Position numbers and translations under genes: made by a program. Positions 50,225-59,865 of a DNA stretch of 64,000 nt are shown in pieces. The stretch spans positions 1,674,001 through 1,738,000 of the forward strand of contig NZ_CP047318.1 in NCBI RefSeq assembly GCF_009857135.1. The letters are read 5' to 3'. Within the stretch, counting starts at the first letter, position 1. The number at the start of each line of letters is the position of its first letter. Below the pieces are notes generated by a model. The model made no database searches, was not told the origin of the DNA, and saw nothing but the letters and a program-made list of their open reading frames with translations. The DNA comes from Streptomyces sp. HM190 (GTDB lineage: Bacteria > Actinomycetota > Actinomycetes > Streptomycetales > Streptomycetaceae).

Positions 50225-51234
50225 ACGGACCGGCCGTCTCGGTCGTGATCTGCGCGTACACCGAGGACCGCTGGGAGGACATCCTCGCGGCGGTCGCCTC
50301 GGTCCGCGCGCAGACCCGGCCGGCCCTGGAGACGCTCCTGGTGGTGGACCACAACCAGGCCCTGCTGGAGCGTCTGACCAGGGAGTACAAGGAACACCGG
50401 GAGACCGGCGAGGTCCGGGTGCTCGCCAACGCGGGCCCCCGCGGCCTGTCCGCCGGGCGCAACACGGGCATCGCCGCCGCGTCCGGCGAGATCATCGCCT
50501 TCCTCGACGACGACGCCGTCGCCGAACGCGACTGGCTGCGCTGGTTCGCCGAGGGGTACGCCGACCCCCGCGTGATGGCCGTCGGCGGCCGTACGGTGCC
50601 CGTCTGGGCCTCCGGACGCCGCCCGTCCTGGTTTCCCGAGGAGTTCGACTGGGTCGTGGGCTGCGCCTACAAGGGCCTGCCCGGCGGGGTCGCCCGGGTG
50701 CGCAACGTGCTCGGCGGCAACGCCTCGTTCCGCCGCACCGCCTTCGACGCGGCCGGCGGCTTCGCCACCGGGATCGGCCGCGACGGGGACGAACACCCCC
50801 TCGGCTGCGAGGAGACGGAGCTGTGCATCCGGCTGACCCGCGCCCGGCCGGACGCGGTCCTGCTCCTCGACGACCGGGCGGTCATCCACCACCGGGTGCC
50901 CCGCGTGCGCGAGGGATTCGGGTACTTCCGCGCACGCACCTACGCCGAGGGCCTGTCGAAGGCGCTGGTCGCGCGGAGCGTCGGCGCAGGCAAGGGCCTG
51001 GAGTCGGAGCGCCGCTACACCACGCGTGTCCTGCCCGCCGGGGTGGCGCGCGGGCTGCGGGACGCGCTGCTCGGCCGCCGGGGCGGCGCGGGCCGCGCCG
51101 GTGCCATCGTCGCGGGGGTCACGGCGGCGGCCGGTGGGTACGTCGTGGGGAGCGTCCGGGCCCGCAGGGGCGGTGTCACGTTCTCCGTCGACGGGATCCC
51201 GGCCGGTCAGGGGGGCGAGGGAGGCTCGTCATGA
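50221..51234 (+). CDS. GT2 glycosyltransferase
   Basis: 337 aa; the only reasonable start is TTG 50221, overlapping the upstream stop as TTGA. VSVVICAYTEDRWEDILAAV, RNTGIAAASGEIIAFLDDDA (metal-binding DDD about residue 98) and CEETELCIRLTRARPDAVLL are GT2 features, close to mycofactocin- or rhamnosyl-type transferases. A C-terminal hydrophobic patch (about 295-315) may associate with the membrane. Its end overlaps the deacetylase ATG by four bases. Confidence 0.92.
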   Translation: MNGPAVSVVICAYTEDRWEDILAAVASVRAQTRPALETLLVVDHNQALLERLTREYKEHRETGEVRVLANAGPRGLSAGRNTGIAAASGEIIAFLDDDAVAERDWLRWFAEGYADPRVMAVGGRTVPVWASGRRPSWFPEEFDWVVGCAYKGLPGGVARVRNVLGGNASFRRTAFDAAGGFATGIGRDGDEHPLGCEETELCIRLTRARPDAVLLLDDRAVIHHRVPRVREGFGYFRARTYAEGLSKALVARSVGAGKGLESERRYTTRVLPAGVARGLRDALLGRRGGAGRAGAIVAGVTAAAGGYVVGSVRARRGGVTFSVDGIPAGQGGEGGSS

Positions 51235-52028
51235 CGGAGGACGCCGTACCGGTCCTGATGTACCACGCGGTCGCCACCGCGCCGGGCGACGCCACCCGTG
51301 CGCTGTCCGTGGCACCGGAGGCGTTCGCGCAGCAGATGGCGGTGATCGGGGACCTCGGTCTCACCCCGGTCGACACGGCCACCCTGGCGGACAGCTGGCG
51401 TTCAGGTCGCCCGCTGCCCGCCCGGCCCGTGCTGATCACCTTCGACGACGGCTACGAGGGCGTGCACCGCCACGCCCTGCCCGTCCTCGCCCAGCACGGC
51501 TTCACGGCCTCCCTGTTCGTCTCCACGGCCTGGATCAGGGGCCCGTACGACGACGGCGGCGCCCTCGGCACCATGCTCGACTGGGACCAGGTCCGCGAAC
51601 TCGCCGAACACGGCGTGGAGATCGGCGGCCACAGCCACACCCATCCGCAGCTCGACATGCTCGACGAGGACCGCCTCCGGTACGAGCTGCGGCGCTGCCG
51701 GAGGATCGTCGCCGACGAACTGGGCACCCCGCCCGTCTCCTTCGCCTACCCGTACGGCTACTCCAGCCGCCGGGTGCGGGTCGCGGTGCGGGAGACGGGG
51801 TTCGCGCAGGCGCTCGCCGTCGGCAACGCGCTCGCCCGGCGCCGGCAGGGACCGTACGCGCTGCGCCGGGTCACCGTGCGGCGCTCCACCGGGGTCGCGG
51901 AGTTCGAGCGGCTGGTCGAGGGCCGCGCCCTCGCCCGCGGGTTCGCCCGGGACCGTGCCCTGACCAAGGGGTACGCCATGGTCCGAAGAGCACGACAGGT
52001 GGGAAGGGCCGTCCGTTCCCGTGTCTGA
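51231..52028 (+). CDS. polysaccharide deacetylase (CE4/NodB-like), cytoplasmic form
   Basis: 265 aa from ATG 51231. VLITFDDGYEGVHRHALPVL, IGGHSHTHPQLDML and VSFAYPYGYSSRRVR are the CE4 motifs with the metal triad Asp/His/His. VPVLMYHAV at the start is typical of PgaB/IcaB-like domains. No signal peptide is visible, so it may act on lipid-linked intermediates at the inner face, or the start may be secreted by an unusual route. Both ends overlap neighbouring genes. Confidence 0.92.
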   Translation: MTEDAVPVLMYHAVATAPGDATRALSVAPEAFAQQMAVIGDLGLTPVDTATLADSWRSGRPLPARPVLITFDDGYEGVHRHALPVLAQHGFTASLFVSTAWIRGPYDDGGALGTMLDWDQVRELAEHGVEIGGHSHTHPQLDMLDEDRLRYELRRCRRIVADELGTPPVSFAYPYGYSSRRVRVAVRETGFAQALAVGNALARRRQGPYALRRVTVRRSTGVAEFERLVEGRALARGFARDRALTKGYAMVRRARQVGRAVRSRV

Positions 52029-55000
52029 CACGACGACCACCACGGCCGGGCGGACCGGGAGCGGCACGGCGGGGACCCCAGGGCCGCGGTCCGGCTCCGC
52101 CCGCCGGCTGCGGCTGCCCGGCCTCGGCAGGGGGGCCGGCGGCAACCAGCTGTTCCGCAACGCCTACGCGCTGATGCTGAACACCGGGATCTCGGCCGTG
52201 CTCGGCCTCGGCTTCTGGCTGGCCGCGGCCCGCTACTACACCGAGGCCGCGGTCGGGCAGGGCTCCGCCGCGATCGCCGCGATGAAGCTGCTGGCGGGGC
52301 TGGCCGCGCTCACGCTGACGGGGGCCCTCGCCCGGTTCATCCCGGTCGCGGGACGCGGCACCGGACGGCTGGTCTTCCGCACGTACGCGGGCAGTTCGGT
52401 GGCCGTGGCGCTCGCCGCCGGGGGGTTCCTGCTGACGCTCGGGCTGTGGGGGTCCTCGTACCGCTTCCTGCACGACCCGGTGAACGCCGTGTCCTTCGTG
52501 CTCGCGGTGGTCGCCTGGTCGCTGCTGACCCTTCAGGACGGGGTGCTGACCGGGCTGCGCAGCGCCCTGTGGGTGCCCGTCGGCAACACGGTGTTCTCCG
52601 CGGTGAAGCTGGTGCTGCTGGTGGTGCTCGCCACGGCGGTCCCGACCATGGGTGTGTTCGTGTCCTGGGTCGCGGCCATCGCGGTGTCGGTGCTGCCGCT
52701 GGGCTGGCTGGTGTTCCGGCGGCTCGTCCCCCGGCACGTGCGGGCGACCGAGGGCCGGGCCCGTCCGCCGACGCTGCGGGAGATCGGCCGCTTCCTCGCG
52801 GGCGACTACACCGGCTCGCTGTTCTCCCTCGCGGTGGTCTACCTGGTCCCGGTGATCGTCGCCGCCCAGGTCAGCTCCACCGACAACGCGTACTTCTACA
52901 TCACCACCACGATCGGCGGCACGGTCAACCTCCTCGCCATCAACATGGGTGCCTCGCTGACCGTGGAGGGCGCCCACGACCCGGCGCGGCTCGCGGCGAA
53001 CACCCGGGCCGCGCTGCGGCGGATGACGCGGCTCATGCTGCCGGTGTGCGGGGCGCTGTTCTTCGGGGCGCCCTGGATCCTCGCCGTGTTCGGGCAGGGC
53101 TACGCGGACGCGGCGACCGGGCTGCTGCGCTGGTTCGCGGTCGGCGCCGCGCTGCGGGTGGTGATGGAGACGTACTTCGCGGTGCTGCGCGCCCAGAGCC
53201 GTACCGCCGGACTGGCCTGGCTGCAGGGCCTGCTGTGCGCCCTGGTCCTCGGCCTGACACTGCTGCTGCTCCCCCGCATGGGGCTGATCGGCGCGGGCGT
53301 CGCCGAGGTCTCCAGCCTCGCGGTGATCGTGCTGATCGCCGCGCCCCGGCTCTGGCGGATCGTCCGCACCGCACCGCCCCCCGCGGTCCCCGAGGACACG
53401 GCACCGGACGGCGACCTCGCCGACCTGGGCCGGGTGGCGTCCACCGCGAGGAAGGAGAGCGGCGTCCGGTCCCGGCACCTCGACTCCGACACCCTCGCCC
53501 TCGGCCTGCACCTCGACTTCGACCACATGGAACGCCGCCCCGACGTCCGCCCCGGCCCCGGCACCCCGCCCGCCGGCACCCCGGCCGTCCGCGGGGACCA
53601 CCGGCCGGCCTGGGCCCAGGACCGGCCGACCCGGCCGCTCCACCTCAACCGGCCACCGGTGCCCGTACGGCCCGCGGACGGGGAGGCCGTCCCGGCCGAG
53701 GGGACCGCGGGCACCGCGCGGGACGCGGCCACCGTGGAGCCGGGCGTACGGGAACCGGCACCGCCGCCCGCCGACACGGCACCGTCCGGGCCGCGCCGGG
53801 AACGGCTGCCGCGCCCCACCCGCGCCGGTCTGGTCCTCGGCTGCCTCCTGATCGCGGCGCTGCTGCTGTACTGGGTGCCCGCGCTCGCGCTGGACGACTC
53901 CGTGCTGGACGGCATGGACGGCCTCGGCCTGGTCTCGGTGCTGCCGCAGCCGACGCTGGCCGGGGCGGCGCTGCTGGCCGTCGTGTTCGCCGGGCTGCTG
54001 TGGCTCGGCCGCGAACACCGGCTTCTGCTGCTGGTCACACTGCTGGCCACGGTGGTGTCGCTGCACGCGCTGCCCGCCGTGATCGAGGCCGAGCCGCGTT
54101 TCGCGACGGCCTGGCAGCATCTCGGCTTCCTCGACCACATCGACCGCACCGGCTCGGCGGTCCCCGACCTGGACGCCCGCTGGAGCTGGCCGGGCTTCTT
54201 CGCGGCGGCCGCGTTCGTGGCCGGGGCCTGCGGGATCGACGACCTGACCGAGGTCATCCGCTGGTGGCCGACCGCCATGCAACTGCTTTACCTGGCCCCG
54301 ATGTTCCTCCTCGCCCGCCATGTGCGCGCGAACTGGCGCGCCAGATGGACGGGCGTGTGGATCTTCGTGCTGAGCGGCTGGGTGGGCCAGGACTACTTCT
54401 CCCCGCAGGGCCTCACCTACCTCCTCTATCTGGCGTTCGTGGCCATCCTCCTGGTGTGGTTCCGCGCCCCGCGCATGCTGTGGGCCACGGTCCGGCCCGG
54501 CGAGGCCGAGGTGGAGCCGACCGACCGACGGCAGCGGGCGGTGCTGCTGGCGGTCCTGCTCGCCCTGTACGCGGCGACCGTCCCGGCCCACCAGCTCACC
54601 CCGTTCGTGATGCTGGGCGTCCTCGCCGCCCTCGTCCTGGTCGGCCGCTGCGAACTGCGCGGCCTGCCCCTGCTGTTCGCCGTCCTGGTCGCCGCCTGGG
54701 TGGGCTTCCTCGCCGAGCCGTACTGGTCGGGCCACTTCGACGAACTCTTCGGCGGGGTCGGCGGCGTCGGCGGGAACGTCACGTCCTCGGTCTCCGGCCG
54801 TATCGGCGAGGGGAGTTCCACACACAAGCTCGTGCTGTACGCGCGCGTGGCCCTCGCCGGCCTGGTCATGCTCCTGGCCTGCTACGGCTTCCTGCGCCGA
54901 CGCGCGCACAGGTACCGCGAACGCTCCCTGCTGGTGCTGACCTTCGTGCCGTTCCTCGGTTTCGGGATGCAGTCCTACGGCGGCGAGATGGCCCTGCGGG

Positions 55001-55830
55001 TCTTCATGTTCGCGCTGCCCGGTGCCGCGCTGCTCGCCGCGCTCGCGCTGTTCCCGCGCTCCGGCGCGAGCGCCGAGGAACGCGCCCGGGACCGGCGCAG
55101 CCTCGCCCCGGCGGCCGCCCTCGTGGCCGGTCTCGTCCTCGTCGGCGGCTTCCTCGTCGCCCGCTGGGGCAACGAGCCCTTCGAGCGCGTCCGCACCGGC
55201 GAGGTCGCCGCCATGGAGTACGTGTACGCCCACGACGAGCCCACCGTACGGCTGCTCTGGCTCAGCGACGACCCGGTCGAGTCGGTGACGCCCGCGCTGC
55301 CGTGGGGCGCCCGGGACATGGAGAGGGTGGAGTACGTGCCGACGCTCGCCCCGGTCGATCCGGTGCTGGTGTCGGGGCTGGTCAAGGCGCTCAGGGACGC
55401 GGGCCCCCACTCCTACCTCATCGTCAACCGCGGCCAGGCCACGTCCCTCCAGATGGACTCCGGCTACCCCGCGCGGTGGGACACCCGACTCATCCGCAAC
55501 CTCGACGCGCGCAAGGAACTCAAGACGGTCTTCGCCGACGAGGACGCGACGCTCTTCGCCCTGCGCGAGCAGACCGGCAGGGCCCCCGCGCCCGACCCCG
55601 GCCCGATCGGCCCGCAGGTGACCTGGACCCCGTGGTCGGTGGCCGGGGGGCTGGCGACGATCGCCCTGATCGTGCTGCTGACCACCCGAGAGTTCGTCCG
55701 CGTGGCGGCCCGCCCGAGCGTCCGCCGACTCCGCCTGCTGCAGGGCGGCTTCTGGTTCGGTCTGCCGCTGCTGGCCCTGCTGCTGGCGTCACTGGTGCAG
55801 CGGTTCCTGACAATGGGGGGCGGCCTGTAG
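52021..55830 (+). CDS. fused Wzx-like flippase and polytopic membrane (polymerase/transferase-like) protein
   Basis: 1269 aa from GTG 52021, overlapping the deacetylase stop by 8 bp. Residues about 40-450 are an MVF/Wzx-type lipopolysaccharide flippase with some twelve helices (LFRNAYALMLNTGISAVLGL, SLFSLAVVYLVPVIVAAQVS). Residues 450-600 are a disordered Pro/Arg-rich cytoplasmic linker. Residues 600-1269 form a second membrane unit of about twelve helices with large loops (YFSPQGLTYLLYLAFVAILL, AATVPAHQLTPFVMLGVLAA), resembling membrane glycosyltransferases or Wzy-like proteins. Export and polymerisation by one polypeptide is the inference. Confidence 0.85.
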   Translation: MSDTTTTTAGRTGSGTAGTPGPRSGSARRLRLPGLGRGAGGNQLFRNAYALMLNTGISAVLGLGFWLAAARYYTEAAVGQGSAAIAAMKLLAGLAALTLTGALARFIPVAGRGTGRLVFRTYAGSSVAVALAAGGFLLTLGLWGSSYRFLHDPVNAVSFVLAVVAWSLLTLQDGVLTGLRSALWVPVGNTVFSAVKLVLLVVLATAVPTMGVFVSWVAAIAVSVLPLGWLVFRRLVPRHVRATEGRARPPTLREIGRFLAGDYTGSLFSLAVVYLVPVIVAAQVSSTDNAYFYITTTIGGTVNLLAINMGASLTVEGAHDPARLAANTRAALRRMTRLMLPVCGALFFGAPWILAVFGQGYADAATGLLRWFAVGAALRVVMETYFAVLRAQSRTAGLAWLQGLLCALVLGLTLLLLPRMGLIGAGVAEVSSLAVIVLIAAPRLWRIVRTAPPPAVPEDTAPDGDLADLGRVASTARKESGVRSRHLDSDTLALGLHLDFDHMERRPDVRPGPGTPPAGTPAVRGDHRPAWAQDRPTRPLHLNRPPVPVRPADGEAVPAEGTAGTARDAATVEPGVREPAPPPADTAPSGPRRERLPRPTRAGLVLGCLLIAALLLYWVPALALDDSVLDGMDGLGLVSVLPQPTLAGAALLAVVFAGLLWLGREHRLLLLVTLLATVVSLHALPAVIEAEPRFATAWQHLGFLDHIDRTGSAVPDLDARWSWPGFFAAAAFVAGACGIDDLTEVIRWWPTAMQLLYLAPMFLLARHVRANWRARWTGVWIFVLSGWVGQDYFSPQGLTYLLYLAFVAILLVWFRAPRMLWATVRPGEAEVEPTDRRQRAVLLAVLLALYAATVPAHQLTPFVMLGVLAALVLVGRCELRGLPLLFAVLVAAWVGFLAEPYWSGHFDELFGGVGGVGGNVTSSVSGRIGEGSSTHKLVLYARVALAGLVMLLACYGFLRRRAHRYRERSLLVLTFVPFLGFGMQSYGGEMALRVFMFALPGAALLAALALFPRSGASAEERARDRRSLAPAAALVAGLVLVGGFLVARWGNEPFERVRTGEVAAMEYVYAHDEPTVRLLWLSDDPVESVTPALPWGARDMERVEYVPTLAPVDPVLVSGLVKALRDAGPHSYLIVNRGQATSLQMDSGYPARWDTRLIRNLDARKELKTVFADEDATLFALREQTGRAPAPDPGPIGPQVTWTPWSVAGGLATIALIVLLTTREFVRVAARPSVRRLRLLQGGFWFGLPLLALLLASLVQRFLTMGGGL

Positions 55831-55847
55831 GGGATGTCGGGCGGGGC

Positions 55848-57263
55848 TCATCGTCCGAGCCACCTCACCTCGTACGCCCCCATGCCGAACCGCCGCCCGT
55901 CGATCTTCGCGCTGATCCGCCGGTCGAGGGTGTTGACCACGAGCACGGCGTCGTCGTCGGCCAGCACCCGCACGTTCGGCCGGTCGTCGGCGGCCACCGC
56001 CACCGACTCGTACCGCGTGCCCGGCGGGAACTCCGCACCGAACCGGGCCAGCAGGTCGTACATGGGCAGCGCCCTGCCGCCGTCACCGGTGTCGGTCGGG
56101 GTCCACAGGCATCCGGGGCACTCCCCGCTGCGTTCCTCCGGGTTCCAGTAGAACGCGGAGGTCGCGCCGCCCTTCGCCATGCCGATCAGCCCGGCGGCCT
56201 GCACGGCGACCCGCCGGGTCTCGGACCAGCCGTGGCGGTCGTCGTTCGCGTCGGCGGGCTCCACGTAGTACTCGGCCCACCACAGCGGCAGCCCCGGCGC
56301 GCGCTTTCGCACCCACGCGCTCACCGCCGTGAACTTCTCCGTGGCCGCGAACTCGTCGGGCAGCAGCTCGTCGTCCGCGGTGTAGCTGGAGCCGTCGACG
56401 ACCACGAAGTCCGCGCCCGCCCGGTTGTCGTTCCAGTAGTCGAAGGCGTCGAGGACCCGCTGGTCCATGCTGCCCCAGGGGCCCTTCAGGGACGTCGACG
56501 CGTCCTGCTCCTGCCGGGGGTCCAGGCTGTCCATGACGAGGTAGGGCCCGCCGACCATGATGTCCTCGTCGACCTTCTTCAGGGCCGTGTACACGAGGTT
56601 GTACAGGCGGGTGTAGCCCTCGTAGTCCCAGCGGGCCTCGTCGTCGTTCCAGAAGCCCTTGAACTCGTTCCAGACGATGAAGTGCCGCACGTCCGGGTAG
56701 CGCCGAGCGACGGTGGCGGCGAGGTCCGCGAAGTCCTGGAAGTGCTCGGGCTCGGGGGCGGTCTCCAGCGCGGCCTGGCTCCAGTCCGTCCGGTCGGCGC
56801 CGGACTCCCCGCCCTTCATCCAGTCGGGGGCGCAGCACAGGGTGACGACGGGCGTGCCGCCGGTGGCGCGGACGAAGTCGACGCGCCGGTCCATCTCCTC
56901 GAAGTCGTACCGCCCCTCGACCGGTTCGGGGTTGCCGGCGCCCCAGCCCATGATGTGCTGGATCTGGGGCAGGGGCCGCTCGCCGAGGCGTTTCTCGACG
57001 CGTTCGACGGCGGCCCGGCTGCCGTCGTCCGCGCTGAACTGGGTGTGGGTGAAGCCCCAGCCGACCTCGGGCCCGAGGTCGTCGGGCGGGACGGCGGGCG
57101 TGCCGTGCACCTTGTCGCCGTCGCGTGAGGTACCGGCGGTGCCGCCGTCGCCGGGCAGGGTGCCCAGCAGGGTCACGACCAGGGCCAGAACGGCCGCCCC
57201 CACGCCGAGGAGCGCGGTGAGCCGCCACCGCCGGTCCCCCGCGTTCCACCCCTGCCGTCGCAT
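55848..57263 (-). CDS. secreted GH39-like glycoside hydrolase (PslG-like)
   Basis: ATG 57263 gives 471 aa. An N-terminal hydrophobic signal-anchor (about residues 15-40) precedes a TIM barrel. FIVWNEFKGFW (about residue 200) has the acid/base Glu after Asn, and PLWWAEYYVEP (about 330) the nucleophile Glu, the clan GH-A pattern. C-terminal beta domain follows. Similar enzymes such as PslG trim or release exopolysaccharide in the Psl locus. It is convergent with the flippase gene, 17 bp from its stop, which ties it to the same locus. Confidence 0.85.
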   Translation of the reverse strand: MRRQGWNAGDRRWRLTALLGVGAAVLALVVTLLGTLPGDGGTAGTSRDGDKVHGTPAVPPDDLGPEVGWGFTHTQFSADDGSRAAVERVEKRLGERPLPQIQHIMGWGAGNPEPVEGRYDFEEMDRRVDFVRATGGTPVVTLCCAPDWMKGGESGADRTDWSQAALETAPEPEHFQDFADLAATVARRYPDVRHFIVWNEFKGFWNDDEARWDYEGYTRLYNLVYTALKKVDEDIMVGGPYLVMDSLDPRQEQDASTSLKGPWGSMDQRVLDAFDYWNDNRAGADFVVVDGSSYTADDELLPDEFAATEKFTAVSAWVRKRAPGLPLWWAEYYVEPADANDDRHGWSETRRVAVQAAGLIGMAKGGATSAFYWNPEERSGECPGCLWTPTDTGDGGRALPMYDLLARFGAEFPPGTRYESVAVAADDRPNVRVLADDDAVLVVNTLDRRISAKIDGRRFGMGAYEVRWLGR

Positions 57264-57375
57264 CAAGGGCAACAGTAACGGCGTGGGACGCCGGTGGGGG
57301 AGGTTCCGTCACCGACGACCGACTCGCCACGCAAAGCGGATGCACGGCGAGCCCTCCGTGACGGATCATGACGGC

Positions 57376-58470
57376 ATGTCTGCGAACCCTTACGACGCTC
57401 TGCCGGTCCGGCTCAACGTCGACGACAGCGACTCCCCGTCCGACGTCGTCGACGCGCTGTTCCTCGGCCGCTTCGCGACGGGCGAGCAGCCGTACGCGCA
57501 CGCGGCGAACATCGACCGGGTGCGCACCGGTGTGACCCTGCTGCCGCCGGGCGCGCGCGTCCTGCGCGTGGCGCGCGACGACGACCGCAGCGCGACCCTC
57601 GCCGAGGGCGACGGCTGGACGCTGCTGGTCTCCCGCTGGAACCGGGGCGCCGACGTCACCGTGACGGCGACCACCGCCGAACTGGCGGAGAAGGTGCTGG
57701 GCCAGGCCACGGACGGCGCGGCCGACGAGCCCGAACCGCAGCCGGAGAACGTGACGATGGGCTTCTGGTACGTCTCGCCGCGCCGGGGCCCGCACCGTAC
57801 GACGCGGCAGATCTCGGCGGGCACCTGGGAGGAGGTGCGGCCCAACTACACGGCGCCGGTGGCGGACGCGATGGACCGTCTGATGAAGACGACCCCGGAG
57901 GACATCGCGGGCCGGCTCCTGCTGCTGCACGGTCCGCCCGGCACCGGCAAGACCTCCGCCCTGCGCACGCTGGCCCGTTCCTGGCGGGACTGGTGCCAGG
58001 TCGACTGCGTCCTGGACCCCGAGCGTCTCTTCTCCGACGTCGGCTATCTGATGGACATCGCGATCGGCGAGGAGGACGCCACCGGCAAGGGCCGCTGGCG
58101 GCTGCTCCTGCTGGAGGACTGCGACGAGCTGATCCGCGGCGAGGCCAAGCACACGGCCGGGCAGGCGCTGTCCCGGCTGCTCAACCTCACCGACGGCCTC
58201 CTCGGGCAGGGCCGCAACGTCCTGGTCGGTGTCACCACCAACGAGGACCTGGAGCGCCTGCACCCGGCGGTCGTCCGCCCCGGCCGCTGCCTCGCCCGGA
58301 TCGAGGTCGGTCCGCTGACCCGGCAGGAGGCGGTGAACTGGCTCGGCATGGACGAGGGCGTCGGCCGCGAGGGCGCGACCCTGGCCGAGCTGTACGCCCT
58401 GCGCCGGGGCACCTCGCCCACGTCCCTGCCGGAGCCGCGCGGCGGCGCGGACGCGGGCCTGTACCTGTAG
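57376..58470 (+). CDS. AAA-family ATPase with N-terminal DUF5925
   Basis: 364 aa from ATG 57376; a GTG at 57358 in frame is an alternative. The N-terminal 140 residues match the DUF5925 pattern (ALFLGRFATGEQPYAHAANI). Walker A is GPPGTGKTSALRTLA (about residue 186) and Walker B RLLLLEDCDEL (about 243). The sensor region VGVTTNEDLERLHPAVVRPG is typical of BCS1/proteasome-like AAA proteins. Cellular role is unknown; it is common in Streptomyces. It lies divergent from the GH39-like gene. Confidence 0.9.
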   Translation: MSANPYDALPVRLNVDDSDSPSDVVDALFLGRFATGEQPYAHAANIDRVRTGVTLLPPGARVLRVARDDDRSATLAEGDGWTLLVSRWNRGADVTVTATTAELAEKVLGQATDGAADEPEPQPENVTMGFWYVSPRRGPHRTTRQISAGTWEEVRPNYTAPVADAMDRLMKTTPEDIAGRLLLLHGPPGTGKTSALRTLARSWRDWCQVDCVLDPERLFSDVGYLMDIAIGEEDATGKGRWRLLLLEDCDELIRGEAKHTAGQALSRLLNLTDGLLGQGRNVLVGVTTNEDLERLHPAVVRPGRCLARIEVGPLTRQEAVNWLGMDEGVGREGATLAELYALRRGTSPTSLPEPRGGADAGLYL

Positions 58471-58582
58471 CCGCGCCCCGGCGGCCGGCTGCCACGGGGA
58501 CGTGAGGGGGCGGCCGGTCCGCCCCGCCCGGTGCCGCGGGGTCCTGGGTGTCGGTGCGGCGCCCGGGTGCTTTGATGGAGAT

Positions 58583-59350
58583 ATGACCCTGCTCGTCGGC
58601 ACGTCGGGGTGGCAGTACAAGGACTGGCGGGGCGCCCTCTACCCGGAGGGCTGCCCCACCCGTCTCTGGCTGGAGGAGTACGCGGCGCGTTTCGCCACGG
58701 TGGAGAACAACAACGCCTTCTACCGGCTGCCGTCCCGCGAGACCTTCGAGGCCTGGCACGACCGGACCCCGCCGGGCTTCGTCGTCGCGGTGAAGGCGAG
58801 CCGCTTCCTGACCCACATCAAGCGGCTCAGGGACCCCGAGGAACCCGTGGAGCGCCTGATGAGCCACGCCGAGGGCCTCGGGGACCGGCTGGGTCCGGTC
58901 CTCCTCCAGCTGCCGCCCACCCTCCGCGCCGACCCGCCCCTGCTCGACGCGTGCCTCGCGCGGTTCCCCGCCGGGACACGGGTCGCCGTGGAGCCCCGCC
59001 ACGCGTCGTGGTGGACCGACGAGGTGCGCCGGGTCCTGGAGGCCCGCTCCGCCGCCCTGTGCTGGGCCGACGTCCGCTCCCGCCCCGCGACGCCGCTGTG
59101 GCGCACCACCGACTGGGGCTACGTCCGCTTCCACGTCGGCCGCGCCCACACCTGGCCCCATTACGGCCGTCAGGCCCTCACCACCTGGGTCCACCGCGTC
59201 GCCGCCACCTGGCCCGACAGCGCCGACGTCCACGCCTACTTCAACAACGACCCCCACGCGGCGGCCGTGCTGGACGCCATGACCTTCGCCCGGGCGGCCC
59301 GCAGAGCGGGTCTGACGGTGACGAGGACCCCGGAGCGGCTGCCCGGCTGA
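58583..59350 (+). CDS. DUF72 protein (YecE-like TIM barrel)
   Basis: 255 aa from ATG 58583 with GGAG just upstream. LVGTSGWQYKDWRGALYPEG opens the DUF72 domain, followed by ATVENNNAFYRLPSRETFEA, FVVAVKASRFLTHIKRL and VHAYFNNDPHAAAVLDA. The fold is a TIM barrel with conserved residues suggesting an enzyme, but activity is unknown. It is followed convergently by a GntR gene. Confidence 0.93.
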   Translation: MTLLVGTSGWQYKDWRGALYPEGCPTRLWLEEYAARFATVENNNAFYRLPSRETFEAWHDRTPPGFVVAVKASRFLTHIKRLRDPEEPVERLMSHAEGLGDRLGPVLLQLPPTLRADPPLLDACLARFPAGTRVAVEPRHASWWTDEVRRVLEARSAALCWADVRSRPATPLWRTTDWGYVRFHVGRAHTWPHYGRQALTTWVHRVAATWPDSADVHAYFNNDPHAAAVLDAMTFARAARRAGLTVTRTPERLPG

Positions 59351-59367
59351 CGCCCGCGCCGGGCCCG

Positions 59368-59736
59368 TCAGTCGCCGTAGACCGCCCGCAGGGCGTCCCG
59401 GACCGCCGCGAGGGCCTCCGCCTCACCGAGGCCCAGGCGCCGCGCCCGCTCCGCGTACCCCGCGGCGGCCGTCGCCGCCTCCTTCTCCGCGGCCGACCCG
59501 GCGGCGGCCACGAACGTGCCGTTGCGCCCGCGCGTCTCGATCACCCCGTCCGTCTCCAGCGCGCGGTACGCCTTGGCGACGGTGTTGGCGGCGAGCCCGA
59601 GCTCCTCGGCGAGCCCCCGCACGGTCGGCAGCCGGTACCCCACGGGCAGCGCCCCGGACCGGGCCTGCTCCGAGATCTGGGCGCGCACCTGCTCGTAGGG
59701 CGCGCTCCCCTCCACGATGCGAATGTTCAAGGTCAC
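59368..59736 (-). CDS. YtrA-type short GntR regulator
   Basis: 122 aa from GTG 59736. It consists of a single winged helix (YRLPTVRGLAEELGLAANTV and AKAYRALETDGVIETRGRNG) and a short C-terminal helical segment, as in YtrA proteins. Such regulators usually control ABC transporters, but none is adjacent; the divergent gene is a GNAT. Self-control through the 129-bp divergent region is likely. Confidence 0.92.
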   Translation of the reverse strand: MTLNIRIVEGSAPYEQVRAQISEQARSGALPVGYRLPTVRGLAEELGLAANTVAKAYRALETDGVIETRGRNGTFVAAAGSAAEKEAATAAAGYAERARRLGLGEAEALAAVRDALRAVYGD

Positions 59737-59865
59737 GCGGCGATTGTCCCGTACGCACCGGCCGCGGTCGCCGCACTCGCGCCGGACGCCCGCCGGTCAT
59801 GTCGTAGCAGGCCCGCCGGAAATTCGGAGGCGTCCGGCGACACCGTCCGCGTACCGTGCGACCAC

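Noticed and set aside
52446..57128. 1560-codon open frame on the plus strand, and a 1179-codon frame on the minus strand over the same region
   Set aside because: Arg/Pro/Gly-rich translations are antisense or shifted shadows of the flippase-fusion and glycoside hydrolase genes, which have clear domains.
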